Of a stretch of 64,000 nt of DNA, positions 22,860 to 35,038 are shown one piece after another. The DNA is from Chlorops oryzae (taxonomy: Eukaryota > Arthropoda > Insecta > Diptera > Chloropidae). The notes under the pieces are model-generated. The model saw nothing but the letters and a program-made list of their open reading frames with translations, searched no databases and was not told the DNA's origin. The position numbers and the translations under genes were made by a program. Positions within the stretch are counted from its first letter, which is position 1, and every line of letters begins with the position of its first letter. The DNA lies in NCBI GenBank assembly GCA_020466095.1, contig CM035806.1:111383401-111447400 (forward strand), written 5' to 3'.

Positions 22860-23383
22860 CAGTCGTAATTTATTTTAACTCAGAAAATCCTCAAAATGTA
22901 TGTTAATTTGAGTATGGGATGAGATATTAAAATGCCCTTATTTTTTTTCATATGGCCACTAAATGGAGTAAAAATACTAATTTTGAAATTGTGTTATTTT
23001 TTTCTGCTACTTAGCAGGCGACGGAAACAACGAAAGTAGAAAATCAAAACGCCAAGATGAAAATCAAAAAATACCACAAGGCTTGTCCAAGGCTACTGCG
23101 ATAGTAATTTTTAAAGAAATGAAAATAGACTGCTGCTTGAACTTCGGAATTTGCCATAAGTTTCAGTTCAGTCACACGAAAAATAGTCGAAGCAGTCGGC
23201 TTTGAAGTGCTTCGAAATCTATCAGTGTTCGTTTATTTGATTTTGCTTTTACTGCGACAGTTCAATTTTCAGAAGCATAAGCATAAGCAGTCGTTCGTTT
23301 TCGGCTTATGAAAAATTTTAAATGCGCAGTTAAGCAATAATTTTATGACTTTTGCTACTTTGACTGAAGTTATTCAATCACTG

Positions 23384-23948
23384 ATCCGGACAGCATACGT
23401 TAAGAAGAGTTGGTAAGAAGTCGAACAGACGAAACGGTAAGTTATGCATTATGACAAACAACAAGAGAGAATTCTGCATCTCGCACTTGCCTTTCTAACT
23501 TTCTAGTGTTATCCTTTACAAATTCTTCTAATTTTAATTGGTTCTTTTTTTTGTCACAGTTGGATATATGAGCTTTGTTATTTGAGTGGCGTTTTAAATG
23601 AGCTAAATTTTTTGTAATGACTTTATTACAGGCCATGCAAAACGCTGTACCTTCCTTGTTTTTTAACCAGGAAAATTGTTGAAGCCAAACTGCTCGGAAA
23701 CTTCGTTTGCACGTTGGTACCTCACGTTCAGGGCTGTAACGTGAACATGCATTTGTTGTGTATCAAAACTATTTACTATATCTCATAAATCTTACCACTC
23801 TTCTGCCGACTCAGAACTATCAATTATTTCGGTATCAGTGTGGATATAATCTACATTACTCGGCTTGATCAAAAACCTGAAACATCAGGTTTTCTTTAAA
23901 ATTTTGTTCAGAAAGGCTAAATAAGAAATATTTTGCTTACCTATCCAT
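23384..23948 (-). pseudogene. hAT-type transposase gene, N-terminal part with two introns (first segment)
   Basis: Minus strand. Exon 1 is 23948-23941 (ATG plus 5 nt) with donor GTAAGC. Exon 2 is 23876-23796 after a CAG acceptor, with donor GTAAGA. Exon 3 starts at 23733 after ACAG. These junctions keep one frame. Exon 3 encodes a zinc-finger-like module (FCMACNKVITKNLAHLKRHS...H) and a coiled, charged stretch, then shifts frame near 23452 by what looks like one extra base. It runs to the ATCCGGAC site, where the middle part (21601 leftwards) continues. Zinc finger plus DUF4371 core is the SCAND3/ZMYM-like layout. Confidence 0.7.
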
Positions 23949-24048
23949 TATACTTGTTTCTGAAGAAAATTAACACGTACCGTTATGACAACAGCAATTC
24001 CATTTAAATGGTTTACAGGCGCAACCACTGTTACCGTTTGCATTATTA

Positions 24049-24622
24049 AGGTGCAATCAGTGATGCCATAAGATTCCATAACAGAACATAACATAATCAG
24101 CTGATTCGATCTATTCAATACATTTTGCATGCAAGTGGTTAGTCAACCCATAACATAACTTACCATAACAGAAGAAGCTGTAGAAAATAGATTTTTCTTA
24201 TGGCGTCTTATGTTAGAGCGAATCAGCTGATATTTATGAGTGCTGCCAAATGTTTCCTAAATCTGCCATATTTCCCCTTTTACGGAAATTGCCAAGAGTC
24301 TGCAATTACAACTCTTTTAAATATGATAAAAGCTATAATTATATAATTTTTTAAATATAATGATATATGGCAATATTTTTCACCCTATTTAGAAGTGTTT
24401 GTTTTAACTTTTTTTTCAAGAAATCATAATAAGTTGCGCTTTTCCCGAAATAATTTTTTCCCTCTTTCCCTAAGGTGCGCACATTCTTATCATATTGCAA
24501 CATCGGCTCCTATGTGCTCTTATGGATTCTTATGTCTTCACTGACTACTGAAAAAGCGCTTGTGTTATTTTATGTTATGTTCTGTTCTGTTATGGAATCT
24601 TATGGCATCACTGATTGCACCT
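24049..24622. mobile_element. 574-bp MITE (AGGTGCAATCAGTG), copy 1, TSD TTA
   Basis: Inverted ends AGGTGCAATCAGTGATGCCA and mirror, about 40 bp. TTA lies outside both ends. Lies just upstream of the first exon of the hAT-type gene. An equally long copy at 45451-46024 has TAA outside its ends. Three-base TWA duplication points to PIF/Harbinger. Confidence 0.88.
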
Positions 24623-24914
24623 TTAAGCTACCAGATCTAAAAACATAACTCGAGCTGCAACCTAAATCCGCGATCAGATGCAGATATATGTATGTTTTAA
24701 CACAATCCGATTGACTATTTGAGAAAGAAGAGGGAGTTTATATTTGTTGCTACATTTGAGCCGGCTCAAAGCATTTCCCAAGATTTTTTATTCCATTCTC
24801 TCAATTAACTGAGCACTTTAACAAAAATGTACCAAATTTCAAATTTATGTACCATAGCACCAAACGAAAAAAAATTACCAAATTTGCTACAAATGTACCA
24901 AAACCGCAACCGTG

Positions 24915-25606
24915 TGTAGGAGTGTAGGTCTAACTCTCGACGTCGAAAAGCCTCTGCCGCGATGGGGAAATACACCACTTCGCAGGTATAGGAAATTCAA
25001 CAAATTGGGGAAATTCACCAAAAAGCTACCAACAACAATACGGGTAGACACAAAGTGGCACTATGATGCCACTTGCAAGAAAATTATCAAAAAAACAAGG
25101 CGTCAGCTCGGTTTTTTATATTGCTTGAAAAGTTCATAATTGAAACTTTAATAAATGTTTTTCGATATGTTTTTGCTTAATGTGCACGAATGTTTTCATT
25201 TTGTAATAAATTGACATACATTTTTGACTACGGCTACGAATTTGATTGTACATAGAATTTAGTATTTTTGCTGAAACAATGTGATCAAAAAGTTATGTGG
25301 ACAGGGTAGGACTAAAAAAACAATTTCTATTTCTCCTTGATATTGAGTTTCCTTGTTTAGTTTTGAGTTTTTCAAGCTTTTCATATCATTTTATGAGTTT
25401 GGTAGATATTTTATATGTAATGAACTCGAAAATCTCCCAAAATTAAAAATAAAAGTGGCAATGCATTTCACCAGAGCAGAGCTAAATATTTCGCTGCCTT
25501 AGCATGCTTCTCTTTTCCTCATGCTATATGCCTATGTTGAAGCAGCGTAGCTCTAACTCATTGCAGGGATTAGGAAGAAGAAGAGTTAGACCTACACTCC
25601 TACATG
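24915..25606 (+). mobile_element. CATGTAGGAG-type element, copy b
   Basis: Same ends and body as copy a, without the internal MITE and with only one full 66-bp unit. No target duplication can be seen, so the left edge may be altered. Confidence 0.8.
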
Positions 25607-26234
25607 ACGTGGACCAAGTATTACAGTATGAGAAACGAGCTAATAGGCAATTGAACAAAGTTAATGGCAATTCACCAAAGGCAACAACAACCACACGGCA
25701 TACCAGGCAATCCACCACGATGCCTCTTTGGCCATTGTTGTCGTCTCTAGAAATTGGGCACATACAAGCAGTTAGTTTTTTTAGGGATTTTTTTTCATTT
25801 ATAAACAGAAAAACTCAGATATTATAAAGATTTTTTTAAGAATGATTGTACCATTTCAAACTGTAGAATTTATTTTAACATTTATTTTTTCTTTTTAGTA
25901 ATAGAAAAATTCACGTACTACAAAAAACTGATTTCCGAGTTTTTGGTCTTGTTTAATTTAGACGTTAGTGTGGCATCCATGGACAACAGATGGTGCCAAA
26001 TGGAACGAATCAATAGTGCAAATCGATGGTGAAAATAGTAACCGACTACAATTTGAAAGTTTATCTTTTAGAAATGAGACTTTCTGTCCGTCTGGTTTTC
26101 AAAGGTATTCCTTCGTTGTAGGGTTTTTTATAAAATTCATAAATGCGGCCCTAAAACCAAAATTTTTTGAAATACATAGTGGAATTATTTATTTGGACTT
26201 AGTTAAGGGCATAAAATGTAGATTCCAAATATAG
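25607..26234. other. No gene recognised
   Basis: 25620-25740 is richer in C and A and echoes words of the neighbouring element (AATTCACCAAAG). An 88-codon frame at 25968-26234 shows no motif. No RNA gene seen. Confidence 0.5.
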
Positions 26235-26543
26235 AAAAGTGGCCGCGCCAAAAGGCGTTATTCGAAAATTGAATTTAACACCCAAAATTCAGATGGCGTT
26301 TGAAACAAAGACGGCATAAATACTTCTTTTTTAACCGTTGACATCCTCTACAAAAATTGACTTAAGTGGACGAATTTTAAGGGTACCTCCAGCATTAAGG
26401 TCAGCCTCAAAGATCGTCTGAACTGCTGTATGTAAGTCATAATGTTTCGAGATATTTGCATGAAATAAGGAATTTGAGCTTATATTTAGCCTCCGATTAA
26501 AAATTTAATAGCTGTTTCTCTGAGTGAGGTATTCTATGGCCAG

Positions 26544-27838
26544 TAGGGTGATTGATTATTCGACATTTTCCTGTAACCGGTTTTCGAATAACCCGATATT
26601 TAAGGATATTAAAAAAACCGATTGAGCAAATAAAATTTAACTAAAAACCGGCTAACCGGTTATGTTAAAAATCCAAATAAAAAGAAATTTCGGGGCAGGT
26701 GTTAGTCGTTTGTGACTGTTTTATTTAAAAGCCATTTTGAAAACAACTTACATTAAAAAAAAACCCAAACAAAAAATTTCACATTCAGCGTATAAAATAA
26801 ATTAAAATCAGCCATATTTTCATTTGATATACCATAAGTTAAAAATATATATCATCGTTCGTAAAATATTTTGTTTTATATGAAGAAATACAATAGGGTT
26901 ATTCACAAAGGCGTGTTAAAAACGTTGGAAAGTCGGAAAATCGGAAAATTGCGACTTCATAAAAAAATTTAAGCTTTTTTTTTTATCCTGCACAGCTTTT
27001 TAAGCATTTAAAATTTTCCAATTTTCCGACTTTCCTATTTTCCGACGCCTTTGTGAATACCCCTAATGTGTTGGAAATTCACGTTTAAGGTTTATTTAAA
27101 TAGAACTGAGCTAAAAAATGTGGGCTTATCGTTTGACGGGGTGGAGTTTCGTATAGATCTCTGATTTGTATTGTATGGAAAAATTGTTTTTCGTGTTAGT
27201 AATAAGGATTGCCATGACATTGTTATTGCAAAAAGCGTTGATACACCGAAATCAAAAAAAAGGTTATACCTTTAAAAACCACAGTGAAAAATCTTTCAAA
27301 AAGAACTATTGTTTTACTATATCCAATTTACCCAATTGCTTCCCAAAGCACTAGTAAAGTGTTAGTTCGAGTGAACAAGTGGTGATTTTTAGCTCACGCG
27401 CAATGTTAATTTTCTACAGAACAAGACATAAGCAAAGGCATAAAGAAGAACCAGTACTGGTGGAATTAGAAGTAGTAAAACGCTAGAGTTTAACTGCTCG
27501 TACTTCCTGCAGGGTAGCTAATGATAATACATATATATAGTAGACACAAATGCAACTCGAAAAGAGAATTCGCTAAGAGTTTCACAAATATAATTGCTTA
27601 GTGTAAAAGGCGTCAATAGAGGTAATTTCATGGCAATTTTTTTATGCAGTTTGTATGACGTTCGAAAGAAAATAACTATCTGAAGGCTAAAATAATCTGT
27701 TGGAGAAAAAACCGGATATTCGCTTAAAAAACCCGATTTATTCGATAATCGAAAAATCAGTTTTGAGAAAAAACCGCCTCGCAAAGAGCGAAAAAAACCG
27801 GGCGGTTAACCGATCGGTTAACCGAATCAATCACCCTA
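26544..27838. mobile_element. Non-autonomous hAT element, TSD ATGGCCAG
   Basis: Ends TAGGGTGATTGATT and mirror. ATGGCCAG is exactly duplicated (26536-26543 and 27839-27846). Both subterminal regions are rich in AACCGGTT/GGTTAACCG palindromic words, likely transposase-binding repeats. 1,295 bp with no coding region that I trust. Holds a MITE at 26896-27063. Confidence 0.88.
26896..27063. mobile_element. Short MITE with TA flanks
   Basis: Inverted ends GGGTTATTCACAAAGGCG and mirror (one mismatch); TA outside both. A second inverted pair around TCGGAAAATTG lies within. Confidence 0.7.
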
Positions 27839-28045
27839 ATGGCCAGGTTATCTTTACTATAACACCCTTACTTTTTTCATTTTGAAACATGAATTTTAAA
27901 AATATATAAATTCCCTTTATGTCGAAATATCTTGCTTCCTATTTGGTTTTATTATGTTCTAAGAACTCTTTTGAGTACTCTGTTCAGTATCGATAAAAGC
28001 TTTGCGCTTAGAGTATTTGTGCATCGCTGACGAAGTTGTTCAATT

Positions 28046-28806
28046 CATGTAGGAGTGTAGGTCTAACTCTCGACGTCGAAAAGACTCTGCCGCTAATAAG
28101 AAATTCACCATTAGACAGGTATAGGAAATTCAACTCTTTCGAGAAATTCACCAAAAAGCTATCAACAAAAACCTTAAGCAGGAATAGGAAGTTCAACTCC
28201 CTCGAGAAATTCACCAGAAAGCTACCAACAACAATACGGGTAGACACAAAGTGGCACTATGATGCCACTTGCAAGAAAATTATCAAAAAAACAAGGCGTC
28301 AGCTCGGTTTTTTATATTGCTTGAAAAGTTCATAATTGAAACTTTAATAAATGTTTTTCGATATGTTTTTGCTTAATGTGCACGAATGTTTTCATTTTGT
28401 AATAAATTGACATACATTTTTGACTACGGCTACGAATTTGATTGTACATAGAATTTAGTATTTTTGCTGAAACAATGTGATCAAAAAGTTATGTGGACAG
28501 GGTAGGACTAAAAAAACAATTTCTATTTCTCCTTGATATTGAGTTTCCTTGTTTAGTTTTGAGTTTTTCAAGCTTTTCATATCATTTTATGAGTTTGGTA
28601 GATATTTTATATGTAATGAACTCGAAAATCTCCCAAAATTAAAAATAAAAGTGGCAATGCATTTCACCATAGCAGAGCTAAATATTTCGCTGCCTTAGCA
28701 TGCTTCTCTTTTCCTCATGCTATATGCCTATGTTGAAGCAGCGTAGCTCTAACACATTGCAGGGATTAGGAAGAAGAAGAGTTAGACCTACACTCCTACA
28801 TACATG
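28046..28806 (+). mobile_element. CATGTAGGAG-type element, copy c, TSD GTTCAATT
   Basis: Ends as in copy a. GTTCAATT is exactly duplicated at 28038-28045 and 28807-28814. The two 66-bp units are present. The right end has a 4-bp ACAT duplication. Confidence 0.87.
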
Positions 28807-28814
28807 GTTCAATT

Positions 28815-29639
28815 GAAATGAAATATTGAATACTAATTTGCGGGGGTTGCAGATACTCAAATTTACTCTAAAATGAAGGAGCATCTCGTTCAGTTTATTC
28901 AAAAACCTCGTAAGTACATTTTTCAGGATTTTGAGATTTTTGGGTTAACTTGTAGTTAATTCGATCCTTCATCGGATGACATTCAAATCGTGGTCATTTT
29001 GTTTGCATAATATTGCAAAAAACTGCGTGTGAAAACCTCTTATCTCCTTTCACACATTTAAGTTTATTCAAAAACCTCGTAAGTACACATTTTTTAAAAC
29101 ACATTGAAAAACCATACATAAAAGTGTAACATTCCTTTTAAACTGCATATCGCTAAAAGCATGAAAACATTGCATTCCAATTTCTTGTTGTAACAAATAT
29201 TTTTGTCAAACTAATTTTTTGGTCATATAAACGCAACAACAATTGCGATAACTTTTCAAATACCTACGCTCTTAAAGCAATTTTGATGTAAGTGTAATAC
29301 ATACAGAAGCAAAATGCTGAGTTCAAAATTTATAACGGATCTATAAAGAACGCAGATCCGCCTCTTCTGAGGCTTTTGAGACAAGCGCTACAAGGCCCGA
29401 GGTATAAGGGGCCACTAGTGCCTTAAGCGTATCTACCAAGTCCTTCGTGTCAATATTATTTTTTTTTTTTCATTGAAGTTGATTTAAGGAGTACTTTTAC
29501 AATTAAAGTGAAATTTCCTATATCTTATCTAAATAAAAGGGCCTTTAAAATATTACTATATATCTTCGGTATTTAATTGTAAAAGCGGCCCTGCCCATAA
29601 TTTCTTTTTGTTTGCTTTAACCGCGTTTAAACTTTAAAC
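28815..29639. other. No gene recognised
   Basis: Contains the phrase TTATTCAAAAACCTCGTAAG twice (28896 and 29066), the second half of which looks like a splice donor. The first copy follows an ATG-led frame of 13 codons. Otherwise AT-rich. Confidence 0.45.
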
Positions 29640-29970
29640 TTTAGAAACTTCTAAATTTTAGACGATCTTCTTTTATTGTTGACCTCAAGTACGTTTTCAA
29701 GCGTCGCAGAGTAGAAAATTACCGTTCGTTTCCTGACGTGTTAACAGGCATAACGGCCATGATCCGGAGTATAATATTAACATTTGGAAAAGCTTCTGCC
29801 CTACAAATGTCAAGAGCCTCTAACGAATTTTGAATATTTACATTTTCGATGCGTTTCCTCCAAATTTCAACCTCACTTATCCATGTGTCTGGAAATTTAT
29901 CATCCAAAACAGATTCGTATGTTTTGAACAATTCGGCACAATAAAGTCTATCTATGCTATGCCATGCCAC
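29640..29970 (-). pseudogene. hAT transposase C-terminal fragment
   Basis: Minus-strand frame with ALDICRAEAFPNVNIILRIM and PVNTSGNER, then a TAA, then FSTLRRLKTYLRS in the same frame. This is the dimerisation domain of the TTF/DUF4371-type hAT transposases, broken by one stop (TAA at 29719-29721). No catalytic region is nearby. Confidence 0.75.
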
Positions 29971-30080
29971 GCAGTGCGCCGCAGTGCGTGAGTGTTTCTA
30001 CCTTTAGTTGTTTTAAAACATTTGTTCGTGTGTCTGACTCTCGACCAAGTAATACTTGCTCTCGACCTACTATATGCATG

Positions 30081-30530
30081 CAGTGCTCGGACTTCTACCA
30101 CTTTAGTGGTAGATCTACCACTTTTTTCGCTTTCTACCACTTCTACCATGCTAGGTCCAAATCTACCACTTTTTTTGTACTAATTTATGCCTTTGTTTTA
30201 TTTATTTTATGATCATTTAGAATAATTGAGAGCATAAAAAATTTGCTTTAATGTTATGTGTTATTGAAAAATATGTTGGCAGCTTCCTATTGTCAATAAT
30301 GTTGTCAAGAATGGCAGTATTGGCACTTAACGGCATCTAATAAATATTGAAAATTTTTTTTATAATAAGAGAAAATACCTAAAAACTTGTAAGTTTCTCA
30401 ATTTTCTACATGATCAGATGTGATATATTGTATAACTATTTTAAACAGTTTTAAATCTACCACTTTTTATATAAATCTACTACTTTTTTTTAAATCTACC
30501 ACCTTTAAAAATTTTCAAATCCGAGTACTG
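30081..30530. mobile_element. hAT MITE with TCTACCACTTTT repeats
   Basis: Ends CAGTGCTCGGACTT and mirror of CAGTACTCGGATTT. Flanks TATGCATG and TTTGCATG agree at seven of eight positions. Reiterated TCTACCACTTTT words sit near both ends. Confidence 0.75.
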
Positions 30531-30549
30531 TTTGCATGTCAACAACGTC

Positions 30550-31508
30550 TAGGGATGCAAGATTGTTAAAAAACAATCGATTTTAGAACATCGTTGTTTT
30601 TCAGAAGTGAAACATCGATGTTGAAAACATCGACTTTTCAATACGATGCACAGTGGTTTAAAATCCAGTTTTTGAGGAATTTAATCAAAATTTCAACCTT
30701 TTCATTTCGCAAAACCGAAAATGCCATTTGTTTATCAAAAGTTCCATTAGGTTAAAATTGAATAAAAAGTTGCCAGGTTTTAGGCGAACAGCTGATAAAG
30801 TCATTGTTTTTAATTCTCTGTTTGTTGAAGTTTGATGTAGTGAAAGAATACTTAAAGTTTAAAAAGCCATTTAAAGAGAACAAATGTAAAAGGAGTTCGT
30901 ATTAAATATGGAAAAAACCATGATTTATAAAGTTCAATAAGTGAAAAACAAGTGAAATTGAATTAATGCCAGGCATCTATTTAATAATACGACTATCGTT
31001 TTTACAAATAAATATTTTTTTCCAAAAAATTTTTGCATCTTAATTTTTTTATATCAATTATATCTGCGTAATATAAAGGTGAAAGACCACACATGTTTGA
31101 CTGTACGTATGGGTCTTAAAAGCAAACAGCTGTTATCGTTGAATTTTCGCACTCGTTCTTCAGAGGGTTGTTCATTCAAAAGTGCCAAATTTGCTAGTGC
31201 AAAATTCGCCCCCTCCAATTGCCCCATCTGCTTGAATACCACTAATATCAAGAACGATGTATCGATGTTTTGTTTGAGGCCATTTACACGTTAAGACATT
31301 TCGATAATGAAACACACTTTTTCTGGGCTGAGGACGCACGGAGATGTGGTATGGTAGCGTTTTTCTCTCTTCCCCCTGCCTCCCGTGCCATCGAAAATTT
31401 GTGTCATTATCGAAATGTCTTAACGTGTAAATAGTGTATTTGGAATCAAAATCGATGTTAAAACATCGATTTGAATATCAAAACATCGATGTATCGTTTC
31501 CATCCCTA
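30550..31508. mobile_element. hAT element (TAGGGATG termini), TSD ACAACGTC
   Basis: 959 bp. Ends TAGGGATGCAAGA and mirror of TAGGGATGGAAACG. ACAACGTC is exactly duplicated (30542-30549, 31509-31516). ACATCGATGT words are repeated near both ends. Holds a hairpin MITE at 31282-31432. It ends 125 bp before the transporter start codon. Confidence 0.88.
31282..31432. mobile_element. Hairpin MITE
   Basis: Inverted arms ATTTACACGTTAAGACATTT and mirror, about 30 bp, around an 85-bp loop. Confidence 0.65.
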
Positions 31509-31633
31509 ACAACGTCACGTTACTATACGGAACGCTACGATATTACGGGGCATGAGGAGTATCCAAAATTCTTAAAGTTTTGTTCATATGATATGACTGT
31601 TTCTAGCTTAATTTTGCTATTCTATCCAAAAAT

Positions 31634-34600
31634 ATGCTGACGCAGGTTATGACATTGGCAAACAGCATTATCGGCGTCGGTATTTTGGCGATGCCTTTCT
31701 GCTTCCAAAAGGTAATTTCTAACTTGGACAATGCGAGCTTCGTCTACTCATCACATCTCTTTTATCCGAATCCAGTGCGGCATATTGCTCGCAATATTTC
31801 TTCTTATCTTGAGTAATTGGATAACGCGCATTTGCTGCCACTATCTGGTCAAATCATCGCTGCTGACACGAAGGAAGAGCTTTGAATTTCTTGGATTCCA
31901 TGCATTTGGATCTTCCGGCAAACTATTTGTTGAGCTTTGCATCATTGGCTACTTGTTGGGTACATGTATAACATATTTCATTGTCGTCGGCGATCTGGGA
32001 CCACAGATCATTACGAAGATGATTTCTTATGGCAGCAATATTTCGCATTTGCATTTCTACTTTTTACTGGCGGTGACATTGCTATGCATCTTGCCGCTCG
32101 CTATGCTGAAGAATGTCGATAGCCTTTCAGTTGTCTGCACTGCTTCTATTGGTTTCTATGTTTGTTTAGTTGTGAAAATCATTTTGGAATCACAGTCACA
32201 CATTTTGGCCAATGATTGGAAGGAGAAAGTTGTCTACTGGCAGCCAGCGGGAGTCCTACAATGTTTGCCGGTTTTTAGTATGGCACTGTCATGTCAAATG
32301 TAAGTAATCTTTCAGCATAAATTTATTCTGGATCAATTCATTTTGTCTTTCGTCTTGCCAATAATATGTAGGCAGCTATTTGAAGTATTCAAAAGTGTTA
32401 ACAATCAGAGCGTGGAAAAGTTAAATAACATCGTACGAGATGCTACTTGGATTTGTACTTTGGTGTACATTGCGGTTGGATTTTTCGGTTACGTTGCTTT
32501 CTGCACTCAAACGTTTTCAGGTTGATTTTATGTTATGCCCTAAATAGTATAGACCTAAAGGTGATGCGATACTTGATTTGAGTTTTCTTGAGATCATAAG
32601 CGGTTTCGTTTGCATTTACATATGAAGAGACAACATTTCCCGATAAATACGATATGAGCCCGAAATATACACTCACACTTAATAAAAATGTTAAAAATAA
32701 AATTTTACAAGGCGTTGACATCACCTTAAGTTCTAGATTTCTTGTTGTTGGTTAGCACCGAAATGGATTAACTTTTTTTTACTTATTTCAGGAAACATTC
32801 TTTTGAATTTCTCCCCATCCTTTGGAAGCGATGTCATTAAGATTGGCTTTATATTATCCCTGGCTTTTAGTTTTCCTCTTGTCATATTCCCATGTCGTGC
32901 AAGCATATATTCCTTGCTGTATCGAAAGGTGCGCGTTTTATATTTGATCGCCGTTATTCTTATGTGCATTTCTTTTGTTTTCCTCAGGGTCATACAGACG
33001 CCGCTGGTGGTTACATACCGGAAATACGCTTTAAAACCATCACAGTGTTCATCGTAGGCTTTACACTATGTATTGCTTTGATGATTCCCTCTGTTGAGTT
33101 GATTATTGGCTTGGTTGGTTCAACAATTGGCGTCGCTATTTGTATCATGTTTCCAGCAGCTTGTTTCCGAAAAATTACCAAGAAGCATGCCAATGATCGT
33201 GCTTTCGAGCTGAGTAGTTTAATCCTGGTCAGTGGATTTTGTTTGATGGTTCTAGGAACTTATGCGAATCTTCAAGCGATCGATGAACAAAGTTCGGGCG
33301 TGCATTTGGAGGTAGTTAATTTACAAAGTCAGATCATAAATCCTACAGAAATACCCGTATTAAAGCAGGAAATGAAAATTTTACTTAACGAGAATGAAAA
33401 TCTCAATCTAATCGACAATCGAGAGAAGATCGTGATCATGGAGAGTCCGAATTGGTCCAAATCTGAAATGAACTTAGAGAAGACGAAGAAGGACAGAGAG
33501 AATTCGGATGATTTGAATTTAAAGAAAAATGAAGAAATTTATAGAATTGGAATTGATGGTGTATACCCGCCACCAGCACATATTTTACCAGTCGATGAGG
33601 AGCACAAAATTGATGTAAATGAGAAAAAACCAATTGAAGATCTTAACGTTGCAAGGCAACAAAATTATAAACCGATTATAGAAGTACTTAAACACGATGT
33701 CTCTAGTAATGCGAGTAAAAAATTAAATGAAAAAGTTGATATTACTAAGGTACTGCCACCTCTACAGGAAGCGAATGCCGTTGTTGCTGTGCCCAGTGCT
33801 AATTCGATAGCCGCACAACAAACCATCGATAAGGATGCTATCATAAAGGATGAGGAAGTCGCTGCAGAGGAAAGTAAAGTCGATGAGCTTAAAAAAACCC
33901 AATACGAATTAAAACGAACGAATGAATTATTAGAACGTAAGGTCAATGAAATGAAAGACGAACTCGTAAAACAAAATAAGAAGACTCAAGATTTGGTTGT
34001 AGAGAAATTGGTTGAAGTTGTTAAAAAAGTCGAGAAAATAGAACGACAAGTACAGAAAAAAGATGCAGACTCTAAACCTCCAGAGCCGCAGAAAGATGAT
34101 GAAAAATTCTCTAAAAATACACTTGAAAAAAAATTTGACAATGTTGCGGAAGATGTTAAGGAAGCAATAGCAAATATCAATATTGAAAATAAAGAAATCG
34201 CCGCAGTTATCAGTGAAGAAAAGAAATCTGTGGTAGGACCAAAAATACCGGAAGAAAAACCTAAAGTTTACGAACCTCTGTCCGGTGAGATTCTTGAACA
34301 TATTCTTAATGCATCCAAATTGGAACAAAATATTCCATTACCACTGCCTTTACTGATGAATGCAACGCGCATCTTGACCAATGACATTGAAGTGCCAAAA
34401 CTCAAAGAGCAATCAGCGCAACTGGTGCTTTTTAAATCGCAAAATGAACAGAATTTGGAAAATCTAAATATTTCAAATTATAGACGTGAGCACAACAACA
34501 ACAATGCCGACCCAACTGCCTCCAAGGGTAATGTTGAAGCGATACGACGCGATATTTTAGAATTAAAAACTAATGAATTCGCGGAAAAAACCCTGACCGA

Positions 34601-34832
34601 AACCCAAAAGCGATTCAAGCGCTCTTACGAAAAGAAATTGATGTCAGAACTAGTAATCGATGAAAACCGTCCCAAAGAAAATTGTCTAATTGAGCCTGAT
34701 TTGAATAATATATTATTTACTGGTTCCAGTGGAGCTTATGACCTTCAATTCCAGAAAATTGGACGTAATTTGAAATCGTTGCTGCAAAACGAAAAAAAAT
34801 CACAAAACGCGAAAGACGATGAGAAGAGTTGA
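31634..34832 (+). CDS. SLC38A10: SLC38A10-like amino-acid transporter, five exons
   Basis: Exons 31634-31711, 31776-32299, 32372-32520, 32792-32928 and 32988-34832 join in frame to 911 codons ending in TGA. All introns have GT-AG ends and are 60-271 bp. The first four exons encode the SLC38/AAAP membrane core: NSIIGVGILAMPFCFQK in the first helix, CHYLVKSSLLTRRKSFEFLGFH-type loop, GTCITYFIVVGDLG, VGFFGYVAF. About ten or eleven hydrophobic helices are visible. From about residue 430 the last exon encodes a long Lys/Glu-rich, coiled-coil-prone tail, as in SLC38A10, which is far longer than other SLC38 members. The family moves neutral amino acids; localisation is not visible. The start aligns with the human N-terminal helix; an upstream exon cannot be excluded. 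Confidence 0.88.
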
Positions 34833-35032
34833 TTTTTGCTTTATTATTAGGATAAGTTCAATATTAGTTTTCGGCTCCTTAGTTGAACTGTGTATTACAT
34901 GCCAATGCTGAACTGAAGATTTATATATATTCTTGAATTGTTTAGAGTATTTACAACGTAAAGTCGATATTATAGACTTGATTTATTTATTTCGAAAAAA
35001 TAAGAAATAGTTTTCACCGAGTGAAGATGCAA

Positions 35033-35038
35033 AATAAA
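35033..35038 (+). terminator. Candidate polyadenylation signal of the transporter
   Basis: An AATAAA hexamer about 200 bp after the stop codon, in AT-rich 3' flank. Position fits a short 3' UTR; inferred. Confidence 0.4.

Larger units (their letters stand above)
21602..23383. mobile_element. Foldback hAT derivative, TSD ATCCGGAC
   Basis: 1,782 bp. The ends read CAGTGTTTAAAAAC on the left and the mirror of CAGTGATTGAATAAC on the right. ATCCGGAC is duplicated exactly (21594-21601 and 23384-23391). Two inverted arms of about 600 bp (roughly 21640-22246 and 22688-23295) surround a 440-bp spacer. Each arm carries the same C-terminal hAT coding block in opposite orientation. It interrupts the hAT-type gene between its N-terminal and middle parts. 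Confidence 0.9.
26235..27890. repeat. DINE-1-like repeat, degenerate, split by a hAT element
   Basis: 26235-26535 shares phrases such as GGGTACCTCCAG and the CCCGATTA-like word with the copy at 58764. 27847-27890 shares the ACTATAACACCCTTACTT end. The hAT element 26544-27838 lies between. DINE-1/INE-1 repeats are Helitron-like non-autonomous elements common in flies. Confidence 0.55.

Noticed and set aside
29990..30183. Ser/Thr-rich frames at the hAT MITE
   Set aside because: They are translations of the TCTACCACTTTT repeats.
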